NCBI RefSeq assembly: GCF_932526225.1
Contig: NC_064034.1
Location: 10,045,387 to 10,109,386 of the forward strand
DNA from: Nematostella vectensis
Taxonomy: Eukaryota; Cnidaria; Anthozoa; Actiniaria; Edwardsiidae
Length of the DNA stretch: 64,000 nt
Reading direction: 5' to 3'
The notes beneath the pieces are model-generated. The model did no database searches, was not told the origin of the DNA, and saw only the letters and a program-made list of their open reading frames with translations. This document shows, in pieces, positions 33,201-45,188 of the stretch. Each line of letters opens with the position of its first letter. Position 1 is the stretch's first letter. The translations under genes and the position numbers were made by a program.

Positions 33201-36200
33201 TCTTCACTTGGCCGAGTGAAATTAGCTTCCATGGCAGCAACAGAAAGCTATACAGAGCAAAAATAACCCTTTATATTCAGCTGCAAAATAATTATTTCAA
33301 TGAAGGGCAGTAGCAGGGGCTGGGGTTCTGCCCCCCCCCCCTCCCCCCAATACCTTTGTAACACTTAATTTTCGTGACGTCAAAATTTCATGATTTTGAG
33401 ATGGCGATATTTTGCAACACATTATTTTTGCGATTTTCCTATTTTCATTAAAAAAAAAACAGATCAGTTTATTTTCACGATTTCGCGAATCTTTTAAAAT
33501 CGGGAAATTTGTGAAATTAAAGTGACGTGAAAATTAAGTGTAATAAGGTAATTAAAAATTATAAGGGAAATCAACTCATTGTGTGTGGGGGTGTGACTGT
33601 GGCGCACATTATTTTATTTCCGTATAGTGCCCCCCCCCCCCCCCCAATATGCAATTCTAGTAAGAGTATACAGAATAAAACATGTTCTTGATATTTCACG
33701 TTTGTGCGGAAAAAAGACAATCTAACAAATACCTGTCTACTTCCATCATCTAAAAGGCATCCAGGCTGTAAAACAAGATTGAGCATAAGTGAAGATATAG
33801 AAATAGGTGAGTTGTTGGATAAAAGGTAAGTAATAGAGTTTAAGGGTACCAGTGAGGATCATTGAATGCAGGTACAGTTTTCAGGTTAAATGCTAAAAAA
33901 TAACATATGACAAAGTCTGGCTCTCTAACCTTCCAAAAACAGGGTATAAGGGAAAAACAGAAAAGTTTCTGTACATACCTGGAGACCAAAGCAAGCAGCA
34001 TGACTGAACTTTCCCTCTCTTGGGAACAAATCCAAATAAAAATAACCAATGATGGTGGAAGTTGAAACATCCTCGACACTAAACTGAAAAGTAATAGAAT
34101 GAGGCATTCATACTTCATTTTTGTATTAAACTTACTACTTAACTTAACGTACTACTTAACTTACTAATTGAACATCTTCATGCCAAACATGAGGTTTCTT
34201 GATTTCTAAGAATCGCAGTCCAAGAAGGTCCTAGAAAATTGCAGAGAAGTTGTTAGTTTGAAGGTGTCATAAAGGAATAACCACACCAAAACTTCTTTCT
34301 TCTAGTAATAACTAGAAAACCCATATTCACCATGAACAATACAAAAACATATCTTTTCTGATACACCTACTGTATGTAACAAGCTTAACCTGTCAGCTCA
34401 GTAGAATGCACAACACTGAACTGTGAAAAACATACTTCATATCCTGCTAGTGGTGCTTTACTCATAGGTGAACCTGTATCCAGCCTAAATCTGAAAATGC
34501 TGTCAGAAATGGCAATCTTACCTGGTAGATATCCAGAAGCCCTAATAAAAAGGAAAAAGAAACTTTAAAAATACAACACAACTTTACCTTCTGAAACTAT
34601 CAAAAGCATTGATTCTACAACATAAATCATCTTCTGGATAGCTGAGGAATAAATAAAATGGTACTAACCTTTAGTGACTACAGCGAGTGGGAAGTATTCC
34701 TTGAGCTTGTTGTGGTCTATAACATAGTTTTTCTCCTCCACCATGGTCATATAATACCGCATGTCCCAGTAGTTAATCTTACCATCATATGGGTGTCCAA
34801 GCTGTTTACACTAGTAGGAATTTTTGAAGCAGGAATTGGTTAAATTGTCTGATCAATAATTGCTACAATCATCATGATTCTACTGCTCTCAAGAAAGCTC
34901 CTCCATAACATCTCACTCCAAGGAAGATAGCCTTGATTGTCCAAAGGTACGATGACAGAAAACTTGCACTAAGAAGCCATTACCGTACATTTTTTGAGTG
35001 GCAAACCCAGATCAAAAATAAAAATGCCTGTCGCCATTGACGACTAAAGTGCTGAAAGAAAATTAAAACCCTTCAATAAAAGTAAACCATTTCTTAATTT
35101 CTGAATAAGTAAATAAATGCACATGTGAGTTTGCCACCCAAAAAGTCACATAATTTCTTGGTGCAAGTTGAAAATCGCCACAAAATCTATAATTTGTATC
35201 AATTCTAGTTATGTAGTTCTGTATGCTATTATTCGTATTCTGTAAATTATATGTTTATTATATGTTAGAACCTTAAAGTCCATATGCCTTAAATGTAACT
35301 CAGCTCGTAGCCTCGCTCTTGTTCTTTCATGCTGTTTTTGATTTTTAATAATTTATTTTTATATTTGTAATGTATGTCGAGCCCAGGGTAATTGGCTATT
35401 TCAAGGCTGTTGTGGTGTCCCTGCCGTTTGTCTTGTCCCATTTCTCTCTATCTTATATCTGTTGATGTATTTATTGTGTATTTGTACATAACCGGAGAAG
35501 CTATTAAAATAAAAATAAAATAAATAAATAAAAGCTACAACTCATAAACTAGACAACCAAGTAACCCAATTATCCAAAATAAATCAATTCTGACAGGTAA
35601 CTGTAACAAGTATAATTAACCAGCATTACTTCTTGCTCCTTCAAGTCAAGCATGGTTTTCAGCTCAGCATCTGCAAGGGGGTGCAGCTTGATGGCAAGAT
35701 CTGACAGGAATTTTGAGACATTTGCAGCAGACTTTGACATGCGCATCTAAATGCAAGTGGGACAAAAAATGTTTAAAAAATGGATTCATCACTAACACAT
35801 TCCAAAATAAAAAAATGTCACATTACCTCAGTGATATAGTCAGAATGAGTTGCATAGCCAAGAATGTCTGATCGCTATGACGAAGGAAATATTATAGTCA
35901 GTGCATGCATATATCTTAAAACTATGCAGTAATAGGCGGGGGAAAGAAGATGAAGACAATGGGTGTTACAGACACTGTCAAAAAAAGTTCAAGATTCAGA
36001 AAGGATATTATTATACCTTCTTCCTCAAAACAACAAGCTCCTCCAGAATCTTGGTATTTTCCTCCATACACCTGAAAAAAAAAGAGATTTCCTTTATTTT
36101 TACTTTGTCATAGGGTGAAGTGCGTTGCAGTGACATCTTCATAGCTGTCAACCCAACTTGGACAGAAATCTTGTGAAATACAGTAAATATGTGAAAAAAC

Positions 36201-39200
36201 CCAAGAGAGACAATGCGAGTGAATGCAGAGAATGTATGAACACTCTCACAAAAATTAGGCTTGTGATGAGGTCCAAAATCTTGTGACACCTGCCTAATGC
36301 GGGTGAGCTGACAGCTATGCATTTTATTTAGGGATCACTACTATAAAATTGTTATTAAAGAATCACCTTCTGTTGAAAGCAAACTCCAACTGACGGCGTG
36401 TCTCAGGATTTGAAGCTTTCCGCATACAGGGAAAGTAATGGGGATATTTTAAGGACACTTCCAGCTTTCCATCTTCTCTCTGAGATTTAAAAAATTGGAG
36501 CTTGTCAAATTGTGATGACTATTTTTTTACAATACAACTATAAAATAGTATATAATTTTTGTGATGATAACCTACAATACCATTATCTATTCTTTTGTCT
36601 ACTCTCTTGCTGTCAGCTCTCTCTTGTATTTTAAAAGCATAATATTCAAGGTGCAAGCAATTATATAGTTCCTCAAAAAAATGATTATTGAACATTTAAC
36701 TTGATGTCCCATTCTTTTCAACATTATTCCTAGATCAGACCCATAGCCAGGGGGGTTCCCACTCCACTGGAAGGGCTGCTCTTAAGAAAAATCAAGTACC
36801 ACTATGTGGTGGGACGAGCTACCAAAGAGAAAATGGTCGGCTTTTTTTATGGGGAACACCCCCCCCCCCCCCCCTCCACATTCAAAATCCTGGCTAAGGA
36901 CATGCAGCATCATTATCCAAACAGTCCCACAGCCTCTTTTACTAGGCAATCATCCCAGTTTCCCACTTGCTAGCAAATGTGTTATGTAAGATAAAGAAGT
37001 TACCTTATCCAAGCTGTTGACGAAATCGTCAGGAAGGCCAGCTAAATGTAAAAAAATACCATAAACATAATTTCTGTGAGTACAGAACAATATCTTTAGA
37101 AGTCTGCATTGTATTGTTTTTTATAAAAAAGCATACATGTGTGTACAGTTTTTTGTGGGTAATTTTGCAAAGGGATGTAAGTGCATTTACACTTTTCCAC
37201 TAGTTATTATACTGTTAATACCTAGTTCCTCTTTAGTGAAGTAGAGCTTTGTGTTTTCTTCATTACAGTTTCGATTGAAATCGATACCCAAATCACTGAG
37301 TTTCTTCTTTATGCTCTTGATTTCATTCTGTTTGTCAACTGGGAGATGAAGACCTGAAAATGAACAACAATTATACTTACAATTGCATTACTGGCTGATG
37401 GGACAGAAAACAATCAACAGAGAACAGTCAAGGGTAATGATGGTTAATGTCATCAAATAATTTAGCAAAACAAAACTGCACAAATGCATGCCCTTCTTAT
37501 CTCATGACAACAACAAATTACCATTTCGCCTTCCAAGTTTGATAAGCTTGTCAAGTACTCTTTGAGCTTCTGCAGATATTGGCTGCTTGTTGTTCTCCTG
37601 TCATTTACATAGAAAGAGTTATAAGACACTAAATTATTATTTATATACTTTTTAATTCTCTTGACAAGTCATAATTTTTATTGCCTGATAGTTTTGGCCT
37701 TTCAATTTTTAATAATAATAACATTATTATTACCTTGAATGCAACAAGATTATCAAATATGTCCTTTCTCATGCTATAATAAAGAAAATAGTGTCAATTA
37801 GCTAGACTACTAACTAAAAGTAAGTCATGAAATATTCAATAACCAATAACAAAATAAGATTGCAATTGTGTTTACAGGCCTGGCAAAGCTAACAGTATGT
37901 AACAAAAAAGATGGGTTACAAGCATCGCAGTGTACTCTTACCTCATCTCTACCTCAAAATCAGATAGCTTCCTGTCTGCCTCTGTACTTGCTGCTCTCAC
38001 ATCCTTGTCTAGTCATAGAAAATTACTAATTAAATGTCATCAATTATGATAATGATCAAGCAGCTTTTCTTTACTCATTGCTGTTTACATATGTACAGTC
38101 AACCAGGCCTCCTGGAGAAGATAAGGGAGGAACCTAAATTACTTACAAAGTCCTAGGCACATTGTTATGAATAATTTTTGACATCAAACCCACTTATACT
38201 ACTCATCCATGGTTAATCTTGAGTCTGTCCTTTAAAGTATCTTATGGCTTTATTGTTGAGTCTGCAACAATAATATCACCCTACCCATATATATTTCAAT
38301 AACTAACCAGTTGACATGTGCTGGGGGAAATCCAGTATAGACTTATTTGAAGAGTAGTCCCTCTCGCTACTTGCTAGGGCCTGGGAAGAAAGAACTATTG
38401 TTAGCTTATAGACACTATCATCAAGTATTTTGTATAAATATAAAAGCACCTGTAATGAGCAGCCACTTTATTTATGTAATATTAGGAAAGTAGTTTGTTT
38501 CCCATATCCAAATTGAATGTACCGAACATGATTTCCAGGGGCCTGGGAGACAAGGCAAACATCCAGAAGGACTCACAGGAAAATCTAAAGTTTTGTGAAT
38601 TGCCGTTAATTTTACCACACTTAAAAATTTCTTTCTTTTTTGGCATACAAATATTATAACAACATAAAAAATATTAGACCTGTATCACCACTTAATGTAA
38701 TAACTACCGCTTAAGGTAATAAAACTTGCCGCTTAATGTTACAATAATATGGAAATTTATGTAACTTTTAATCACTAGAACACATATCCATCACCTCATA
38801 CCTTGTATTCAGGTCTGACGTTTATTTTTATTATTACAGTCAGTATTACATTAAGTATTACATTATTACAGTATTACCGTCAGTATTACATTAAGCAGGA
38901 AATGTTATAACGCTTAGCATAAGCATCAGTCTTGCATCAAGCGGTGATACAAGACCCATCAAAGGTACTTATTTTAATTTTAGTCCCCCTCCCACTTCTC
39001 CTTCCACTGCATTTTTTAGTAGACACAGAACAAAACCTGGATTACGAGATGCTGATTTAGATACGATTTTAGGATTCGAGTAGAATCTGTCAACATCGTA
39101 TTTAACGGCCCTGCTCGATGTATAGTTTATGAAATCGTTACACCCAAACACAAAAACAGCAGGGGGCGAATCTGCCGAGAATGACAATAAAACAGAAACA

Positions 39201-39575
39201 ATTTTATAACACAGAAACAATCTATCGAATTTGGTGTAAGCCGTATCAACTGACAAACGGCTAAAGCAATGCACTTGGTCAAACGAAAATGCATTGTGTA
39301 ATTTTTCTGAAGGGTAAAAATACCTGTGCGTGATTGGGATATCTCTTGTAGTAAGCCTAAGCATATGGAATGAAAAGCTAGCGTGTTATTCAGTTCATCT
39401 GTCAAAGATTACTTACTTTCAGGCAATTCTCATACGTGACTTCCTCTGGTTTCAAAGACCCAACCTTATCGTAGACTTCTCGTGCTTTTTTTATCAATGC
39501 TTCTGTCTTTTCAGCGATGTCTTTGGGGGATAGATCCCATTTGAAATGTGCGAGAGCTTGACCGGCGTCAGCCAT
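30278..39575 (-). CDS. THOP1: Thimet oligopeptidase/neurolysin-like M3 metallopeptidase
   Basis: Twenty-five coding exons join in phase: 39417-39575, 38308-38380, 37942-38008, 37734-37773, 37522-37597, 37222-37353, 37004-37041, 36367-36479, 36017-36071, 35827-35874, 35630-35746, 34669-34810, 34522-34541, 34165-34230, 33979-34083, 33733-33765, about 33172-33246, 32795-32868, 32458-32561, 31761-31843, 31642-31686, 31402-31468, 31257-31324, 30832-30948, 30278-30361. The product is about 666 aa (human THOP1 689). It starts [20 protein letters not shown] with no presequence, so it is cytosolic. Zinc site: HEFGH (about 459-463), with the third ligand Glu 25 residues later in [13 protein letters not shown]. 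Substrate loop: [16 protein letters not shown]. End: [20 protein letters not shown]. By family it cleaves short peptides of up to about 17 residues. THOP1 versus NLN is not separable here. Exon 34522-34541 is only 20 nt. Confidence 0.96.
33351..33550. mobile_element. MITE with TACCTT ends in a peptidase intron
   Basis: TACCTTTGTAACACTTAATT at the left and its inverted near-match at the right (ACACTTAATTTTC identical, outer TACCTT/AAGGTA). The 200-bp body contains TCGTGACGTC and TTCGCGAATC words and no ORF. It lies in the intron between exons 33733-33765 and 33172-33246. Confidence 0.65.
36736..36900. mobile_element. MITE, CCCGTAGCCAGG family (diverged copy)
   Basis: Ends CAGACCCATAGCCAGG and inverted CCTGGCTAAGG, with ACTCCACTGGAAGG and TTCAAAATCCTGG as in the copies at 52899-53049 and 59592-59864. 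Includes a long C tract. Located in an intron of the M3 peptidase. Confidence 0.65.
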
Positions 39576-39774
39576 GTTTCCCTGGTTTGATAGAACCACA
39601 ATGAGCCCGCAGTACTTTCACTGGGCATGTCGTTGTTCTTTCAGAAGAAAGATAATATATAGATTTAGTCATTGCCTAAAAGCAGAGCTCCAAAAGACCA
39701 AATCTTTGCTAATTTTCGCTAAATAATAAATATTATTAATAATATTAGATATTATTATATTTCTGTTTTTTACG

Positions 39775-40625
39775 ACGTCAACGATTTCACAGATCACGAT
39801 GTTTCTTTAATGAAATATATTTTTTATTTTGATGACGTCGGCATATCTTTATTCTAGTGACGTTATTGATGACGTCACAATCACGTGACCATATTGGTGC
39901 ACCCCCAAAACACCTTCATGACACATACCAAGATTGGTTGTTATATGATGTTTTGTTTATGAGATATGTTTTGTTCATGAGATATTTTTGTTCTTAATGA
40001 AATCGTTATAGTTTTGCTTTTAGTGACGTCCTCGATGACGTCTTAAATCACGTGACCATATTTTTGCACCCCCCTTGACACAAACATGACACCTGCCAAG
40101 TCTGGTTGTGAAACAATGTTTCTTTCAAGAGATATAAGTGCTTTTTATCCTGATGACGTCAGCATATTTTGCTTCTAGTGAAGTCATTAATGACGTCACA
40201 TTTACGTGACCATATTGGAGCACCCCCCTTGACACCAACATGACACCTACCGAGTTTGGTTGTGAAACAATGTTTCTTTCAAGAGATATGAATGTTTTGC
40301 TTTTTATCACGTTTTTTGCTTTAAGTGACGTCATCGATGACGTCATACCAAACGTGAAATATTGTTGCATCCCCCATGACCCATCCATATTGCTGCATCC
40401 CCCTTGACACCTACATGACACCTACCGAGTTTGGTTGCCATATGATGTTTCCATCGTGAGATATAAATATTTTCTTGTTTTGATGACTTCAGCATATTTT
40501 TGCTTGTAGTGACGTCATCAATGACGGCACAAATCACGTAACCACATATTTGCACCTTCCTTGACACATACATGACACCTGCCAAGTTTGGTTGTCATAC
40601 CGATGCTTTTAAGACGGACGGACGG
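39775..40625. repeat. Tandem array of CRE/E-box-rich units
   Basis: About five imperfect units of roughly 150-190 bp. Each has GATGACGTC..GCATAT, AGTGACGTCATCGATGACGTC-type palindromes, ATCACGTGACCATAT, CACCCCCCTTGACAC, ATGACACCTACCGAGTTTGG and a GAGATAT word. One 20-bp perfect palindrome, TGACGTCATCGATGACGTCA, is at 40326-40345. It ends in GACGGACGGACAT near 40614. The array begins about 200 bp upstream of the M3 peptidase ATG. Confidence 0.8.
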
Positions 40626-41530
40626 ACATCGCGTCACGAAAACTCGAGTCCATGGGTTACCAATATTTGTTACAAAATTATTTGTTTTATTTACCACTTT
40701 TTTCTTAGGTATGGGGCTCCGCTCACGCGGCGCGGCTCCGGTAAAAATGTTTTAAAAATCTAGTTTGAATCTAGCCATAGAAAATCCACCAACCTTTGGC
40801 ACGTAAGGACGATAGTGGAAATGACAAAGAAAAATCAGAGGACAAATCACATGAAATTCTAGACACAACGCGTCTCGAAGCTTTTTGTGTTTGACCTTGA
40901 CCACATTTTACATTTATTGGAATTACTTAGGAAAACAAAAATCCATCTTCCGGAAACAGCGTACTTTGCGGGCGCCGCTCCCAAAGATCACCCCGCGTAA
41001 GCTGGTAAGACCTTTTTTCCGGGTTCGAGTGTGTCTGACCTTTGAATGCAAATCTCTGGTAATGTCAGCGGTATTCAAAATCAAACCCGTGAACACAAAT
41101 ACGTATACAAAATGGAAAAAAGTGAGTAACAAATGAAAAGTGTTAAAAAATTCAGTCCATTAAATCACATTTGGTATTGAGATACAGATGCGTTTCCAGG
41201 ATAGGCTGAGGGGAGGGGGGGTGGGGTGGTGCGCAGTCATGAGAATTATATGGAAAAAGAAATAGTATTAATTAATATTCCATTATTCCAAGATTCCGCA
41301 CCCTGCGCGCCCTCCTGTATACGCGCCTGAGATAGGAACATAGAAAAATTAAATAGACATACTTCCAGACATACGCTAAAACGCTTATGGTTGCTTCATA
41401 CTCAAGGATCCAGCGCTTTTTTTCTCGGCCACGAAATTGAGCGCTCTCATACGCTGGATCTTCAAGCTTTCGACTCCAGAAGCGCCGCTACCTGGCGAAC
41501 TATACAACATCATACTCTCTTGACAACACA
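40626..41530. other. Intergenic, no gene seen
   Basis: Unstructured sequence with short ORFs on both strands (for example 40885-41136) that lack support, and a G-rich stretch at 41207-41230. Confidence 0.4.
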
Positions 41531-41695
41531 TGGCTTTAGTAGGGGGTGGGGAACTGGGGGAATGTGCCCAACAATATTTCCAAAATTACGAGAAGGAAAT
41601 TACCAGTAGGGATGTGGCTGCACTACCAATATTTTCTTAATGTTTCTGTATCGTGCCCCCTTCCTACCTCCAATATTTTAAGGCCTGCTACAGCT
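41531..41695. mobile_element. Short C-tract MITE, family B (copy 2)
   Basis: Same architecture as 29856-29995: GTAGGGGGTGGGGAACTGGGGG at the left in broken form, TTAATGTTTCTGTATCGTGCC inside, and CCAATATTTTAAGGCCTGCT at the right. Confidence 0.5.
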
Positions 41696-41945
41696 CTACA
41701 ACATACAAGTACTAGCGCACCCGCATTAAACTAATAAGGGGTCGGTAAACATATTCCTAGCCCCGTCTAACGGGATTAGCCCTCTTTCCCTCCCTTTTGA
41801 GACGCCACGCAGGCTACGTGTGGGCCAGGCGCAGCTCGCTGAAAATGTGTTGTAAAAACTATATCGGGGACTTTTTCCACACGCTTCCCGGAGTTGGAGT
41901 GTTGCTATTGTAACACAGGGTTTCCAAGAAAGACTAAGCGTAGCA

Positions 41946-42064
41946 TACCCTGGGTACCAAAGGCTCCGAGCTTCACGGCGACAACGATTTAAGTAAAGCG
42001 AAGCTCTTCCGCTTCGCTAAAATCGTCGTCGCCGCGCGAATCTCGGAGGCCTGGTACCCAGGGT
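41946..42064. mobile_element. Small hairpin MITE, TACCCTGGGTACCA ends
   Basis: TACCCTGGGTACCA at the left and TGGTACCCAGGGTA at the right are perfect inverted ends. GGCTCCGAG/CTCGGAGGC and CGGCGACAACGATTT/AAAATCGTCGTCGCCG also pair, so nearly the whole 119-bp element can fold. No ORF of its own. Confidence 0.8.
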
Positions 42065-42228
42065 AAGCGAGCACTACATTTTCGTCCATGCAGTATCAGT
42101 ATGATATCTCGGGTCTTCGGGTCTTGGAGACAAGTTGCGTACATCTCAGCATTTGTAGTCTCTGTGGCCAAATAAAGACTGATGCACGTGAGTGACAGAA
42201 CAAAAAGAACAAAGGTTGAAGACAGCAT
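41989..42228 (-). CDS. Possible secreted-peptide exon running into a MITE
   Basis: A minus-strand ATG ORF of 79 codons starts with a classic signal peptide, MLSSTFVLFVLSLTCISLYL, followed by ATETTNAEMYATCLQDPKTR and ILILHGRKCSARL. The last roughly 25 codons come from the hairpin MITE at 41946-42064. So either the real exon ends before the MITE by splicing, or the insertion supplied a new C-terminus, or this is a chance ORF. No flanking exons were identified. Confidence 0.3.
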   Translation of the reverse strand: MLSSTFVLFVLSLTCISLYLATETTNAEMYATCLQDPKTRDIILILHGRKCSARLPWVPGLRDSRGDDDFSEAEELRFT

Positions 42229-42738
42229 ATCCTAGTAACGACGGACCATTAAATACTTAAGTGGGGGGAGGGGGTGCACAGATCCCTTCCCAATCCCCCC
42301 TCCCCCCCCCCCAAAAAAAAGTCGAGCAACCGAAATACCCACTAAAAAAGCCTATCGAACACATCTGCTCCTCTTGGGAAAATAACTTGCAGCCAAGAAA
42401 ATAATTTAAAATAAGCTTATTTCACGTCAAACAAGGTGGAAAATTTCTGCATAGCAAGCAATAGCGAAGAAAATATCAAGTGTGACTTATTGCCTGCTAA
42501 ATACTGGCTTATTTACTGACTTATTGCCTGCTAAATTTGATGCAATTTGTGCAAAGTGTCATTGCAGTCTAATAATCAGGTAGAATTTGACAAGTTCACT
42601 GTAAAAGCCAAAATCTTGGAGGTTTAGCACTTGTTATTCGCAGTATTAGGGATTTAGGGGAAGATCATTCAGCATTATTCCTTGCCATGGTTTCCAAAGT
42701 TTTTTTGCGCAGTACCACCATCTTCCACCGCTATACAA

Positions 42739-43034
42739 GGGAATTTAAGCAACGCGACGGCAGAGAGAACGTAACACCCAAAAAAGCTTTCATTCTTTGC
42801 TCGTTATAGACCTAATTTCTAACATAGCAAACACAGATAGTATAGTTTTCAGCGCACACGTTCCCGTCCTCTCTAGACCGTGAAACCTGGAGTTTTCACG
42901 TTGTAGTTTGAAGAAAAACGGCTGAAATGTATCAGACAGAATCCATTTCAAGCACATTTCATGTCTGGCTCTTTGAATTTCAATTGTTTTATGCCGTCGC
43001 CGTTCGCGTTGCAGTCGTCGTTGCTTAAATTCCC
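42739..43034. mobile_element. MITE with GGGAATTTAAGCAACG ends
   Basis: GGGAATTTAAGCAACG at 42739-42754 is the exact inverted complement of 43019-43034. Similarity continues inward (CGACGGC against GTCGTCG). The 296-bp interior has no convincing ORF. Flanks are TATACAA and TATACGG, so the target duplication is not clear. Confidence 0.78.
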
Positions 43035-44320
43035 TATACGGATTCCCAAGAACCATATAATAAACACTATCAACTCCATCCCCTGTACTATTTGTTAGTG
43101 GTTTTGTTAGTTATTTGTAAAACTTGCTAATATTAGCTGCGGACATCCACCCCTAAAAAACGGAAACAAAAATGTTCGACGGGAGAGTTTAAGAGATATA
43201 GGGATTTAATATTTTAATTTTTAGACAAACGGGCACTGGGAGAATCCATGTGTCGCGTAAGCCGCAGCATTGTATTTTACTTGAGAACAAATAACCGTCT
43301 ACTTATGGCCTAAGCAGTCTTCGCAGGGCCTAAGAGAACCGAATATTGCCTTTTATGCGACGACACAGGAGTTCTAAAAGCGCAATCTTATTAAAATAGC
43401 AGATGTATATACCGGATGATATCCTAGACCATTGCAATTGTTGGCAGTCTTATCTCTTGTGCTCTTCGTGCTAGGCTTCGTAGGTTTTCCTTTTGATCGG
43501 GTCCCTGTCTTGGCCTGTAGACTTCCCAGTCCTCTCTCTTGACGCGCGCGCCGCGCCGCAACATTTCCTTGGGCAGTGTGTGTAGGAGCATATTTTATTC
43601 ACCACACCAAAAGCTACTATATTCCCGATATCAAGTAGAAACAAAACTAAGAACCTTCCAAGCTGATTCCATCTGAAAAATTAATGTGTTGGTTATGAAT
43701 CTTAGTAATTATTTGCCCCATATTTCTGTTTTAAATGTATATTTTTTCAAGCGTTTGATAATGTTGGAACGACTGGAAAAATATTGCACAAACTAGACAA
43801 AATTTTAATTGAAATTTCGATAATTTAAAATTTAAGAAATTTTAAAGAACCTAGTGTGTGGATCGTATTTTCATCCAGTGGCCGTTGTTTTGAAGTTCTC
43901 TTTAGTAGTAAACAATGTACCAAATCGCTCTTCACAATTCACTTTAAAAACAACAAGCCGCGGGCAAAGGAATAGTTCCTTTTTCTTGAATATTTGATTT
44001 CCGGGAAATACATTATGTTGTAACTTGTGAATAATCGATCTGGAGGGCACTTCGATTTTCATCTATAGCATTTATTCCCCTTGCCTACATGTGACAAAAT
44101 GGAGTGATTCCTTCACAAAAAGAAGAATGGAAAACTGAGCAATCTGAAGCTCGAGGAATCGACTCGTCTAACGGACAATAAGAGCCTGTTTTGACTTGAT
44201 TGTCTAAGGGAAAAGCCACGACGCTTGTGATTGGCTGAAGATAAGTCCTCGGGGTTTTTGACTCGCCGAATATGGCTAGTGTGATCTGTATTTAAATCGT
44301 GTTTAAGAGCAAAGCAGACG
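43035..44320. other. Intergenic upstream of the acidic-protein gene
   Basis: No coding exon supported; the minus-strand ORF at 43871-44062 has no further support. TATTTAAATC near 44289 could be a TATA-like element for the transcript whose first exon ends at 44359. Confidence 0.4.
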
Positions 44321-45188
44321 AGTCATTTTGACAGCTTGAACGCAGCAACAGTGCGAAAGGTAAGTTGAAAAAGCTTTTGACGCATCTTACACATAATATC
44401 ATCTTTCTTTATTCGACACGCGTGATTATAGTGAGCTATTGCTTTTGAGTGCTACTGTAAGCTATTGATCAAATGTTCATATTTTATTTTCCCATTTGAA
44501 GTTTATCATTAGGAGTCAAGTCAAGCGCGCAATTATTTTTACCGTAAAAAAACCTATTGTAATAGTGGAAAATTAAGAGATTGTAAAATCATTTTAGTAG
44601 TCTTCCTTTTCCCTTTATTTTGCGGGGAATTTGCAAACTCGCTGGTTCCTTGAGAGCCTTTGGGTAAGGCCATATGCATGCAGAGCTTACACCGAAACAA
44701 AAGAACTGAAAGCGATTGTAGACACGTGGTCGGCAGATCACTGAACATATCGCTGAGAGAGCTTAAACTCAAACCGCTGAAGCACAGTTAAAAGCAAATC
44801 TGCTGTGATTTTTCCCGGATTCGTGATTACTGGTGGGTTTTACTGGCTTTGATCTTGTGATAACCAAAAAAGAAACACATTCGTCTGAGCGTTTTAAGAA
44901 TCGTTCTGTCTCCTGAGGTCATGCACCTGGCCGGCCCTGCAAATTATAAGTCGTAACATTTTTATATTTTTTTGTATTATTTTGTGTTCTTCCAGAACAA
45001 ATTTTCTTGTGTATTTAAATCGAAGTAAAAATATTTCCTAAAAAGTGTATTAAAACCGTAACTTGTTATACCATTCGTGATTCCGTTTATTCATCTTGAG
45101 AATAACTCAACACCTCTTTACGTACAATGTATTGGAATATGACACCGGTTTTTATTGTACAGGGCGAATACTTCTACTTTCTTCAGTA

